Assembly: GCF_001598335.1 (NCBI RefSeq)
Contig: NZ_BCYT01000001.1
Span: 186,001 to 250,000 of the forward strand
Direction of reading: 5' to 3'
DNA from: Sphingobium abikonense NBRC 16140
Lineage (GTDB): Bacteria > Pseudomonadota > Alphaproteobacteria > Sphingomonadales > Sphingomonadaceae
Length of the DNA stretch: 64,000 nucleotides
The position numbers and the translations under genes are program-made. The notes beneath the pieces were generated by a model. The model worked only from the letters and a program-made list of their open reading frames with translations. It was not told where the DNA came from and ran no database searches. This document shows positions 37,684-45,946 of this stretch, in pieces. Position 1 is the first letter of the stretch; the number at the start of each line of letters is the position of its first letter.

Positions 37684-38444
37684 TGACCGACCTGCCGATC
37701 GAACGTCATGATATCGAGGGGTTCGACGGCCTGCCAATCGCCGTGCATATGGTCGGGCAGGGGCGGGACCTGGTGCTGATCCATGGGTATTTCTCCAACG
37801 CATGGACCAACTGGATCCGTTATGGCCATGCTGCAAAGCTGGTGGAGGCGGGGTTTCGACTGATCCTGCCGGACCTGCGCGGTCACGGGGAGAGTGCAAA
37901 GCCGCATGACGCCGCCGCCTATCCACCAGACGCACTGACCGATGACAATCTCGGACTTATCGAGCAGCTGGGCCTGACCGATTATGACCTTGGCGGTTAT
38001 TCCCTCGGCGCGCGCACAACTGTGCGGATGCTCGCGCGCGGCGCGACCCCCCGCCGCGTGATACTGAGCGGCATGGGTTTGCGCGGCCTTACCCAGACGC
38101 TCGACAATGGCGGCTATTACACCAATGTCCTCACCAATCTCGGCACCTTCGCGCGCGGCACGTCGGAATGGATGACCGAAGCTTTTTTGAAGACGACCAA
38201 GGGCGATCCGGTCGCGCTGCTGCATATTCTCAAGACCTTTGTCGACACGCCCGCTGACGTCATCGCCAGTTTCCCGCAGCGCACGGCTGTCATCTGCGGG
38301 GCGGACGACGACAGCAACGGCAGCGCGCATGAGCTGGCGGACATTTTGCGCGACGGCCGCTATTTTGAAGTGCCCGGCAATCATATGAATGCTGTGACGC
38401 GCAAGGAGCTCGGGCAGGCGATGGTGGATTTCCTCACCGCTTGA
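37683..38444 (+). CDS. alpha/beta hydrolase
   Basis: A 253-residue alpha/beta hydrolase. The oxyanion HG motif is in VLIHGYFSNAWTNW, the nucleophile elbow is GGYSLGART, and the Asp and C-terminal His (CGADDDSNGS and VPGNHMNAVT) complete the triad. The substrate cannot be predicted. The start ATG shares one base with the stop of the DUF2238 gene. No signal peptide, so it is cytoplasmic. The region downstream has no obvious terminator before the peptidase gene 52 bp later. Confidence 0.88.
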   Translation: MTDLPIERHDIEGFDGLPIAVHMVGQGRDLVLIHGYFSNAWTNWIRYGHAAKLVEAGFRLILPDLRGHGESAKPHDAAAYPPDALTDDNLGLIEQLGLTDYDLGGYSLGARTTVRMLARGATPRRVILSGMGLRGLTQTLDNGGYYTNVLTNLGTFARGTSEWMTEAFLKTTKGDPVALLHILKTFVDTPADVIASFPQRTAVICGADDDSNGSAHELADILRDGRYFEVPGNHMNAVTRKELGQAMVDFLTA

Positions 38445-38496
38445 CTGTGTCGGTCGAGCAAGCCAGTCTCCCGGCATAACGTTCAGGGGACTATCC

Positions 38497-40317
38497 ATGA
38501 AAATCGCGATTTCGCTGGCCGCACTTGCGGCCGCCCTTGTTGCCACGCCGGCGCTCGCGCAGGCTGCACCGCCCGCTGCGCCGACCGCGACGGAAGCGGA
38601 AGCCTTCCTGACCAAGGCGGAAAAGGCGCTGTTCGACCAGTCGATCATCAGCGGCCGGGCGGCATGGATCAACGCAACCTATATCACCGACGACACGGAC
38701 GCGATCGCATCCTATTTCGGGGCCATCGATACGAAGCAGCGGGTCGACTTTGCGCTGGAGGCGGCGAAATATGCCGCTGCGCCGGCCCTGTCCGCTGAAA
38801 CCAAGCGACGGCTCAACCTGTTGCAGACCGCTTTGACGCTACCCGCGCCGACAACGCCCGGTGCCGCTGAGGAACTGAACGAACTCGCGACAAAGCTTCA
38901 ATCGGCCTATGGCAAGGGCAAGGGAACGCTCAAGGGCCAGCCGATCAACGGCAGCGACATTGAAGAGCAGATGGGGATCAACCGCAATCCCGATGAGCTA
39001 AAGGAAATGTGGGTCAGTTGGCACGACAATGTCGGCGCGCCCATGCGCGACGATTATGTCAAACTTGTCGGCATTGCAAACGCCGGGTCCAAGGAACTGG
39101 GCTTTACCGATACAGGCGCCATGTGGCGTTCCAAATATGACATGCCCGCCGACGACTTCGCCAAGCTGACCGACAAGATCTGGGCCGAGGTCAAGCCGCT
39201 CTATGACGAATTGCACTGCTACACGCGCACCAAGCTGAACGAAAAATATGGCGATGCGGTGCAGCCAGCGACCGGGCCGATCCGCGCTGACCTGCTGGGC
39301 AATATGTGGGCACAGGAATGGGGCAATATCTATGATGTTGTCGCGCCCGCAGGCGCCGGCGACCTTGGCTATGACGTCACCGAATTGCTCACCGCCAAGG
39401 GCTATGACCCGGTCAAGATGGTCAAGGCAGGAGAGGGTTTCTACAGCTCGCTCGGCTTCGATCCGTTGCCGCAGACATTCTGGGAACGCTCACAGATCGT
39501 AAAGCCCCGCGACCGTGAAGTCGTCTGCCATGCGTCGGCCTGGGACCTCGACAACAAGGACGATATCCGCATCAAGATGTGCACCAAGGTGAATGGCGAC
39601 GACTTCGTCACCATTCATCACGAATTGGGGCATAATTATTATCAGCGTGCCTACCAGATTCAAAAGCCGCTCTATCTCGACGGGGCCAATGACGGCTTCC
39701 ACGAAGCGATCGGTGATTTCATCGCCTTGTCCATCACCCCTGATTATCTGGTGAAGATCGGCCTCCTCGATCCTGCCAAGGTGCCCGGCGCGGACAAGGA
39801 TCTGGGGCTGCTGCTGCGTCAGGCCATGGACAAGGTCGCGTTCCTGCCCTTTGGCCTGCTGATCGACAAATGGCGCTGGGGCGTGTTCGACGGGTCCATC
39901 CCGCAGGGCCAGTATGAAAAGGGCTGGAACGACCTGCGCCTGCAATATCAGGGTATCGTGCCGCCAGTCCCTCGTGACGAGACGAAGTTCGATCCGGGCG
40001 GCAAATATCATATTCCGGGGAATACGCCCTATACCCGCTATTTCCTGGCCCGCGTCCTGCAATTCCAGTTTTACGAAGCCGCCTGCCGCCAGGCTGGATG
40101 GAAAGGCCCGCTGCACCGCTGTTCCTTCTACGGGAACAAGCAAGTGGGAGAAAAGCTCAACGCCATGCTGGAAATGGGCGCGTCGAAACCATGGCCCGAC
40201 GCGTTGCAGGCTTTCACGGGCAAGCGCGAAATGTCGGGCAAGGCGCTGGTGAATTATTTCGCGCCATTGCAGAAGTGGTTGATCGAACAGAATAAAGGCA
40301 AGTCTTGTGGCTGGTAA
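38497..40317 (+). CDS. M2 family metallopeptidase (ACE-like peptidyl-dipeptidase), secreted
   Basis: A 606-residue zinc peptidase related to angiotensin-converting enzyme. An N-terminal signal peptide ends at about residue 22 (ALAQA). The zinc motif HELGH is at 375-379, followed by the third ligand Glu in the segment GANDGFHEAIGDF. The C-terminal substrate-binding part includes YHIPGNTPYTRYFLA. It probably removes C-terminal dipeptides from periplasmic peptides. Bacterial single-domain M2 enzymes have this size. GGGGACTATCC precedes the ATG. The diguanylate cyclase gene follows after about 30 bp. Confidence 0.94.
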   Translation: MKIAISLAALAAALVATPALAQAAPPAAPTATEAEAFLTKAEKALFDQSIISGRAAWINATYITDDTDAIASYFGAIDTKQRVDFALEAAKYAAAPALSAETKRRLNLLQTALTLPAPTTPGAAEELNELATKLQSAYGKGKGTLKGQPINGSDIEEQMGINRNPDELKEMWVSWHDNVGAPMRDDYVKLVGIANAGSKELGFTDTGAMWRSKYDMPADDFAKLTDKIWAEVKPLYDELHCYTRTKLNEKYGDAVQPATGPIRADLLGNMWAQEWGNIYDVVAPAGAGDLGYDVTELLTAKGYDPVKMVKAGEGFYSSLGFDPLPQTFWERSQIVKPRDREVVCHASAWDLDNKDDIRIKMCTKVNGDDFVTIHHELGHNYYQRAYQIQKPLYLDGANDGFHEAIGDFIALSITPDYLVKIGLLDPAKVPGADKDLGLLLRQAMDKVAFLPFGLLIDKWRWGVFDGSIPQGQYEKGWNDLRLQYQGIVPPVPRDETKFDPGGKYHIPGNTPYTRYFLARVLQFQFYEAACRQAGWKGPLHRCSFYGNKQVGEKLNAMLEMGASKPWPDALQAFTGKREMSGKALVNYFAPLQKWLIEQNKGKSCGW

Positions 40318-40348
40318 GCCGCAGTAAAAGTTGGTAAACGACCCCTTA

Positions 40349-41494
40349 ATGAGTGGGCCGGCTATCCTTCTTTCGCTGCTTTTTGGAACTGCCGTTGTGA
40401 CGACGATCGCCCTGGCGATCGCCTTCGCACATTTTGGCAGGCAAAGGCATGTCCTGACATGGACCGCATCCTATGGTGCCGGCATCCTGCAGTGGCTGGC
40501 CAATGCCGCCGGCTTTTTTCTGCAAAGCGCCGCAATGTTCATCGTCACCGGAATCACGCTGATCGTCAGTGCGTCGCTGCTGGCGATCGGCATACGGCAA
40601 CGGTCTGGTCGACGCGTGCACATCATGGCCTTTGCCGTCCCGGCGACTGTCGTATGTGTCGCGATTGCGGTCGCGATTGGCGTTTTTGGCAACCAGATCA
40701 TGCAGGGCATGATCATTCCGGCCTATGTCGGGCTGTTGCTGCTCGTCAGCGCAGCGTCGCTCTGGCCACTCGACCGGGCGATGACGCCTCCAGAAAAGGC
40801 GCTTTTCGCCTGCCTCATCCTCTTTGCGCTATGTCAGTTGGCGCTGGCTGTTTCGGCGACCTTCATTCGCAGTGCGACTGAAGGGAAGGATCTCTACCGC
40901 AATATTTTGAGCCTGGGCATGCCGACAATCTATGTCGGTACGGCCATTTCAGCTGTGCTGGTGGTCGCGGGCGACCTTGCCCAGCAATTGCGCAGCCAGA
41001 TGCGCCATGATTCGCTGACCGAAGTGCTCAATCGTCGCGGGCTGGAAGAAGCTGCGGCTCAGGCCATCGCCCAGGCGCGCCGCCATGACCGCCCCCTGTC
41101 CCTCGTCATTTGCGACCTTGATGGGTTCAAGGCGCTTAATGATACGTACGGGCATATTGCCGGGGATCATGCGCTCAAGGGCTTTGCGCGATTGCTGACG
41201 CTGGCGGTGCGTCGCGGCGACATCGTCGGGCGGATGGGCGGCGACGAGTTCGGCCTGTTGCTGCAGGATAGCGATGCGCAGGCGGCGGCCGACGTGATGG
41301 AGCGGGTGCGGCTGGAGGTCGCTCATCTGTCTTTGCCGCGTGTGTCCGACGGCACGTTGCGCGCCAGCTTTGGCGTTGCCGCCTTGCTTGCCGACGATCG
41401 GACCTTGGAAGACATGGTCCATCGCGCCGACGCGGCGCTCTACACCGCCAAAAAGCTGGGCAAGAACCGCGTCAGCATTGCCAGCGCCGCCTGA
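40349..41494 (+). CDS. membrane-anchored diguanylate cyclase (GGDEF domain)
   Basis: A 381-residue protein. The N-terminal part (to about residue 205) has six or so hydrophobic segments forming a membrane sensor. The GGDEF domain follows, with DSLTEVLNRRG opening, an intact catalytic GGDEF at 297-301 and an inhibitory I-site RRGD at 288-291, exactly five residues before it. It should therefore make c-di-GMP with product inhibition. There is no EAL domain. The start is uncertain: ATG 40349, or TTG 40331 six codons earlier; no clear ribosome binding site. It ends 9 bp before the convergent amn gene. The PilZ protein at 63518 is a possible receptor in the same genome. Confidence 0.93.
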   Translation: MSGPAILLSLLFGTAVVTTIALAIAFAHFGRQRHVLTWTASYGAGILQWLANAAGFFLQSAAMFIVTGITLIVSASLLAIGIRQRSGRRVHIMAFAVPATVVCVAIAVAIGVFGNQIMQGMIIPAYVGLLLLVSAASLWPLDRAMTPPEKALFACLILFALCQLALAVSATFIRSATEGKDLYRNILSLGMPTIYVGTAISAVLVVAGDLAQQLRSQMRHDSLTEVLNRRGLEEAAAQAIAQARRHDRPLSLVICDLDGFKALNDTYGHIAGDHALKGFARLLTLAVRRGDIVGRMGGDEFGLLLQDSDAQAAADVMERVRLEVAHLSLPRVSDGTLRASFGVAALLADDRTLEDMVHRADAALYTAKKLGKNRVSIASAA

Positions 41495-41503
41495 CCTGTC
41501 CTG

Positions 41504-42958
41504 TCAGCGGAATGGCGGTTCGTTGAAGGCGCGCAGCTTGCGACTGTGCAGTTTCGCGCCCTGCTGGCGCAGCAATTCGCACGTCATGATGCCGACGCGC
41601 AAATGCCCGGCTATCGCCTCCTCATAGAAGCGGTTGGCCTGACCAGGCAGCTTGAGTTCGCCATGAATGGGCTTGTCCGACACGCATAAAAGTGTTCCGT
41701 ATGGCACGCGAAAGCGATAGCCCTGCGCCGCAATCGTTGCTGATTCCATGTCGATCCCAACGGCGCGCGATAGGCTGAAGCGCAGCGCGGAATGCGAATA
41801 GCGCAATTCCCAGTTGCGATCATCGGTCGTCACCACGGTCCCGGTGCGCAGGCGTCGCTTGAAATCCTCGGCATCGTTGCCGCCCAGCACAGTTTCCGCC
41901 GCGCTCGCCATCGCAACCTGCACTTCCGCGATCGCCGGCACGGGAATTTCCGGCGGCAGCATCGCATCCAGCACCTTGTCGTCGCGCAGATAGGCATGAG
42001 CCAGCACATAGTCACCGATGCGCTGACTGGGGCGCAGTCCGCCGCAATGTCCGATCATCAGCCAGGCTTCGGGACGCACCACGGCCAGATGGTCGCAGAT
42101 CGTCTTGGCATTGGCCGGTCCGACGCCGATGTTGACCAGTGTGATTCCACTACGATCGGGCGCCATCAGGTGATAGGCCGGCATCTGATGCTTGCGCCAA
42201 GCGCCTTCCGCAATGGCGGCATGGGGATCAGCGGTGTCTTTCGTGACATAGACGCCGCCCGCGCCCGACAGGCCCGTGAACCGGCTCCCTTTACCTTGCA
42301 GTTCGCCGCACGCCCAGGCGACGAATTCATCGACATAGCGATGATAGTTGGTGAAAAGGATGTAGCGCTGAACATGCTCGGCCGGTGTGCCGGTATAATG
42401 TTTCAGCCGCGCCAGGGAGAAATCGGTTCGCAAGCCATCGAACAGGGCGAGGGGCCTGTCCCCATCCGCGTCCGGCATGAACAGCCCGTCGGCAATTTCA
42501 TCGCCAATCTCCGCCAATTCGGTCGCCGGGAAATAGCGCGCCAGTTCCGTCGGCGGCGTTCCGTCCAGCGCATTGATATCCAGTCCATCAAGAACATAGG
42601 GGAACGGGATTTGCTGCTCGCTCGGGCCGACTTCGACCTCCACGCCATAGTCGCGCACCAGCAGGTCGATCTGTTCTGCGAGATATTCCGCGAACATGGC
42701 GGGCCGCGTGATCGTGGTCACGTAGCGCCCCGGTTTGGACAGGCGCGCAAAAGAGCGGCCCAGCGGAGGCACATCGCTGTCGCGCCGATAAGTGATGCGC
42801 AGTTCGGGATAGCAAAAGCGGCGGTCGCTGCGGGCTTGCGGGGGGGGCACGCTGCCATCGCGCGCATAAGCGCGCATCGCCTCGCGCAACGTTTCAATGG
42901 CGGTCTGATAAATCTGGTCGAGTTGCCCGACCGTGGCTTTGCCGATGCTTTGAGTCAT
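41504..42958 (-). CDS. amn: AMP nucleosidase
   Basis: A 484-residue enzyme hydrolysing AMP to adenine and ribose 5-phosphate, the same length as E. coli Amn. There is an N-terminal AMP nucleosidase domain (YPELRITYRRDSDVPPLGRS) and a C-terminal nucleoside-phosphorylase-like domain. The latter has ITLVNIGVGPANAKTICDHL, MIGHCGGLRPSQRIGDYVLA and VGIDMESATIAAQGY (the purine-site Glu). GGGAGG precedes the ATG. It follows the peroxiredoxin gene on the same strand by about 80 bp. Confidence 0.96.
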   Translation of the reverse strand: MTQSIGKATVGQLDQIYQTAIETLREAMRAYARDGSVPPPQARSDRRFCYPELRITYRRDSDVPPLGRSFARLSKPGRYVTTITRPAMFAEYLAEQIDLLVRDYGVEVEVGPSEQQIPFPYVLDGLDINALDGTPPTELARYFPATELAEIGDEIADGLFMPDADGDRPLALFDGLRTDFSLARLKHYTGTPAEHVQRYILFTNYHRYVDEFVAWACGELQGKGSRFTGLSGAGGVYVTKDTADPHAAIAEGAWRKHQMPAYHLMAPDRSGITLVNIGVGPANAKTICDHLAVVRPEAWLMIGHCGGLRPSQRIGDYVLAHAYLRDDKVLDAMLPPEIPVPAIAEVQVAMASAAETVLGGNDAEDFKRRLRTGTVVTTDDRNWELRYSHSALRFSLSRAVGIDMESATIAAQGYRFRVPYGTLLCVSDKPIHGELKLPGQANRFYEEAIAGHLRVGIMTCELLRQQGAKLHSRKLRAFNEPPFR

Positions 42959-43037
42959 CGCCTCCCGTTACCGCCTTTCGATGACGGAAGGAAGACCGCG
43001 CGCCAGTTGTAGGAAACCTGGCGCGCGGTGTAGGGGA

Positions 43038-43520
43038 TCAAAGCTTTTCGAGCATATATTCCGCCGAGGAAACCTTGAAATCGCCCGGCTCTTCGACATT
43101 GAGATCTTCGACGACGCCGTCCTTGACAATCATCGAGAAGCGCTGGCCCCGCGTTCCCAGACCAAATTTGCTGCCGTCCATGGTCAGGCCCACTGCCTTG
43201 GCAAAATCGCCATTGCCGTCGGCGAGCATGGTCACCTTTTCATCGGCGCCGGTAGACTTGCCCCAGGCGCCCATTACGAAAGCGTCATTGACTGCGGTGC
43301 ATGCGATTTCGTCCACGCCCTTCGCCTTGAGTGCATCGGCCTTTTCGATGAAGCCGGGCAGATGTTTGGCCGAGCAGGTGGGTGTGAAGGCGCCCGGCAC
43401 CGAGAAGATCGCGACCGTCTTGCCGCCGAAAAAGTCATCCGACGATACCGGCTCCGGGCCGTTTTCCGTCATCTTGGTAAAGGTGGTGCTTGGAATGCGG
43501 TCGCCCTTGGAAATCGTCAT
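43038..43520 (-). CDS. Prx5-type peroxiredoxin
   Basis: A 160-residue thiol peroxidase. The peroxidatic Cys49 is in VPGAFTPTCSAKHLPGF, the signature of the Prx5/AhpE-like atypical group. The C-terminal part (GQRFSMIVKDGVVEDLNVEE) is conserved. It reduces hydroperoxides with glutaredoxin or glutathione as donor in related proteins. No second resolving Cys is obvious except Cys74 in IACTAV. A strong AGGAG precedes the ATG. It is divergent from yqgE across 144 bp. Confidence 0.95.
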   Translation of the reverse strand: MTISKGDRIPSTTFTKMTENGPEPVSSDDFFGGKTVAIFSVPGAFTPTCSAKHLPGFIEKADALKAKGVDEIACTAVNDAFVMGAWGKSTGADEKVTMLADGNGDFAKAVGLTMDGSKFGLGTRGQRFSMIVKDGVVEDLNVEEPGDFKVSSAEYMLEKL

Positions 43521-43664
43521 GCTGTATCTCCTGCCTATTTACGCGGCGGGAGGTCGGTTGCGAGCGGCGGGATGTCAAGGCACGGGTGCACGAATATGGC
43601 AGGGCGCTCTACGCACCGGGCCGGCCGTCCTTGGCAAGCACGGCGAGCCTTCTATATTTGGATC

Positions 43665-44225
43665 ATGGACCAGGCCCAATTTTATGGCGGTAATTTTTTG
43701 CTCGCCCTTCCCGGCATGCAGGATCAGCGTTTCGATCATTCGGTGCTGGCGCTCTGCGTGCATGATGCGGATGGGGCGCTGGGGATCGCGGTGAGCGAGG
43801 AAATGGAGGGGCTGGGCCTGCGAGAATTGCTGGAGAGTTTCGATATCGACGCCAGCAAAGTGCCCGATACGCCGGTGCTGCGCGGCGGTCCGGTGGAGCC
43901 GCGACGGGGCTTTGTGCTTCATTCGCTCGATTGGGCCGGACAGGATATGATGCAGGTCAATGACCAATGGGGCCTGTCGGGTTCGCTGGATATATTGAAG
44001 GCGATTGCCGAATTGCGTGGCCCCAGCCGCTATCTGGTGGCGCTGGGCTATGCTGGTTGGGGCGCTGGGCAGCTTGAGGAGGAGATGACCGGAGAAAGCT
44101 GGTTCCTGGCCCCAGGTAACGCTGACCTGCTGTTCGATACACCGACACGACGCAAATGGTCCGCTATCTTTGCTGCATCGGGCGTCGACTCAACGCATCT
44201 GGTCGGCGGAGCCGGATTGGCATGA
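43665..44225 (+). CDS. YqgE/AlgH family protein
   Basis: A 186-residue protein of the UPF0301/YqgE family: GNFLLALPGMQDQRFDHSVL at the N-terminus, then a conserved LRGGPVEPRRGFVLHSLDW and ALGYAGWGAGQLEEE in the C-half. Its biochemical function is not established; in pseudomonads AlgH influences alginate regulation. The start ATG at 43665 (MDQAQFYGGN) is chosen because all family sequence begins here. The same frame is open much further upstream, across and antisense to the peroxiredoxin gene, and that part is rejected. Confidence 0.92.
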   Translation: MDQAQFYGGNFLLALPGMQDQRFDHSVLALCVHDADGALGIAVSEEMEGLGLRELLESFDIDASKVPDTPVLRGGPVEPRRGFVLHSLDWAGQDMMQVNDQWGLSGSLDILKAIAELRGPSRYLVALGYAGWGAGQLEEEMTGESWFLAPGNADLLFDTPTRRKWSAIFAASGVDSTHLVGGAGLA

Positions 44226-44244
44226 TGCGCTGGCATTACGCTAC

Positions 44245-44260
44245 ATAAAGAAAACTTTAT
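44245..44260. promoter_or_regulatory. ATAAAG-N4-CTTTAT palindrome upstream of ahcY
   Basis: The perfect inverted repeat ATAAAG-AAAA-CTTTAT lies about 100 bp upstream of the ahcY start, in an A/T-rich patch. It is a candidate operator. ArsR-type SAH-responsive regulators (SahR) control ahcY in several Proteobacteria, but I cannot confirm the motif match. It could also be an RNA hairpin of the leader. Confidence 0.45.
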
Positions 44261-44360
44261 ATTGAGTTGCCTTGGTTGGCGCCGGTTGGTAAAGCGCTGC
44301 TCATCCCGCCGCCGGATCGTCCGCCGGCGCGCATCTGATATTTCAAGAATGGAGACGCCC

Positions 44361-45773
44361 GTGGCCACCGCCCCCGCTGCCCAGACCCAGGATTATGTGA
44401 TTGCCGACATCGGCCTTGCCGGCTTTGGCCGCAAGGAAATCGAGATTGCAGAAACCGAAATGCCAGGCCTCATGGCCCTGCGCCAGGAATTCGGCGCGAC
44501 CAAGCCGCTGAAGGGCGCGCGGATCACCGGTTCGCTGCACATGACGATCCAGACCGCCGTGCTGATCGAGACGCTGGCGGATTTGGGCGCGGAACTGCGC
44601 TGGGCCTCGTGCAACATCTTTTCGACCCAGGACCACGCCGCCGCGGCCATCGCGCAGCGCGGTATTCCCGTGTTCGCCGTCAAGGGCGAAACGCTGGAGG
44701 AATATTGGGATTATGTCGTCAAGATTTTCGACTGGGGTCAGGATACGACCTGCAACATGATCCTGGACGATGGCGGCGACGCCACCATGTTCGCGCTGTG
44801 GGGCGCACGGGTCGAGGCTGGCGAGGAACTATTCACCCCGACGAATGAGGAAGAGGAAATCTTCGTCGCGACGCTGAAGCGTTTTCTGGCTGAACGGCCC
44901 GGCTACCTCACCAAGACCGTTCAGGCGATCAAGGGTGTGTCGGAGGAAACCACCACCGGCGTCCATCGCCTGTATGAACTGGCCAAGAAGGGCAAGCTGC
45001 CGTTCCCGGCGATCAACGTGAACGATAGCGTCACCAAGTCAAAGTTCGACAATCTCTATGGCTGCAAGGAAAGCCTCGTTGACGCGATCCGTCGTGCCAC
45101 TGACGTCATGCTGGCTGGCAAGGTCGCGGTCGTCGCGGGCTTTGGGGATGTGGGCAAAGGCAGCGCGGCCTCGCTGCGCAACGGCGGCGCACGCGTTCTC
45201 GTGACCGAAGTCGATCCGATCTGCGCATTGCAGGCCGCGATGGAAGGCTATGAGGTCGTGACGATGGAGGAAGCCGCTCCCCGCGCCGACATCTTCGTCA
45301 CCGCGACCGGAAACGCCGACGTCATCACCGTCGACCATATGCGCGCGATGAAGAATATGGCGATCGTCTGCAACATCGGCCACTTCGACAGCGAGATCCA
45401 GATTGCGGGCCTCAACAATATGAAGTGGACCGAGATCAAGCCGCAGGTCGACGAGGTCGAATTCGCCGATGGCAAGAAGATCATCGTGCTGGCAAAGGGG
45501 CGCCTGGTCAATCTGGGCTGCGCCACCGGCCACCCCAGCTTCGTGATGTCGTCCAGCTTCACTAACCAGGTGTTGGCCCAGATCGAACTGTGGACCAAGG
45601 CGGACGAGTATAAGAACGAGGTCTATGTTCTTCCCAAGCATCTGGATGAGAAGGTCGCCGCGCTTCATCTTGAGAAGCTGGGCGTCAAATTGTCCACGCT
45701 GAGCCAGAAGCAGGCCGACTATATCGGCGTTCCGGTCGAAGGCCCCTTCAAGCCCGACCATTATCGCTACTAA
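44361..45773 (+). CDS. ahcY: S-adenosylhomocysteine hydrolase (adenosylhomocysteinase)
   Basis: A 470-residue NAD-dependent enzyme recycling SAH to homocysteine and adenosine. The N-terminal substrate domain has the [20 protein letters not shown] segment. The NAD domain has [16 protein letters not shown]. The end KPDHYRY is invariant in the family. GTG at 44361 is chosen: GGAG lies 6 nt upstream and the protein reads [20 protein letters not shown], matching relatives. The ATG four codons earlier has no ribosome binding site. A strong terminator follows 13 bp after the stop. Confidence 0.97.
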   Translation: MATAPAAQTQDYVIADIGLAGFGRKEIEIAETEMPGLMALRQEFGATKPLKGARITGSLHMTIQTAVLIETLADLGAELRWASCNIFSTQDHAAAAIAQRGIPVFAVKGETLEEYWDYVVKIFDWGQDTTCNMILDDGGDATMFALWGARVEAGEELFTPTNEEEEIFVATLKRFLAERPGYLTKTVQAIKGVSEETTTGVHRLYELAKKGKLPFPAINVNDSVTKSKFDNLYGCKESLVDAIRRATDVMLAGKVAVVAGFGDVGKGSAASLRNGGARVLVTEVDPICALQAAMEGYEVVTMEEAAPRADIFVTATGNADVITVDHMRAMKNMAIVCNIGHFDSEIQIAGLNNMKWTEIKPQVDEVEFADGKKIIVLAKGRLVNLGCATGHPSFVMSSSFTNQVLAQIELWTKADEYKNEVYVLPKHLDEKVAALHLEKLGVKLSTLSQKQADYIGVPVEGPFKPDHYRY

Positions 45774-45785
45774 GCGCGACACCCG

Positions 45786-45818
45786 AAAAGGGGAGGCGAA
45801 ATGCCTCCCCTTTTTTTT
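45786..45818 (+). terminator. rho-independent terminator of ahcY
   Basis: AAAAGGGGAGGC, a 5-nt loop, then GCCTCCCCTTTT and a run of Ts form a textbook intrinsic terminator 13 bp after the ahcY stop. Confidence 0.95.
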
Positions 45819-45946
45819 ACGCCCAGTGCCCCCATCTCGCGCATGAATCTTTGAGTCCACCGCTTCCCGCTCCGCGCGTTCTGCGTTAGGTCGGTCGCAG
45901 ATATGACGAGCAACGGGCAGGTAGCGCAGATGGGGGCCAATCGCCG

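Noticed and set aside
42981..43664. Long upstream extension of the yqgE frame
   Set aside because: Overlaps the peroxiredoxin gene on the other strand and the divergent promoter region; YqgE homology begins at 43665.
44226..44360. Possible SAH or SAM riboswitch upstream of ahcY
   Set aside because: I could not fold the leader into the conserved core of any SAM/SAH riboswitch class; only a small palindrome is evident.
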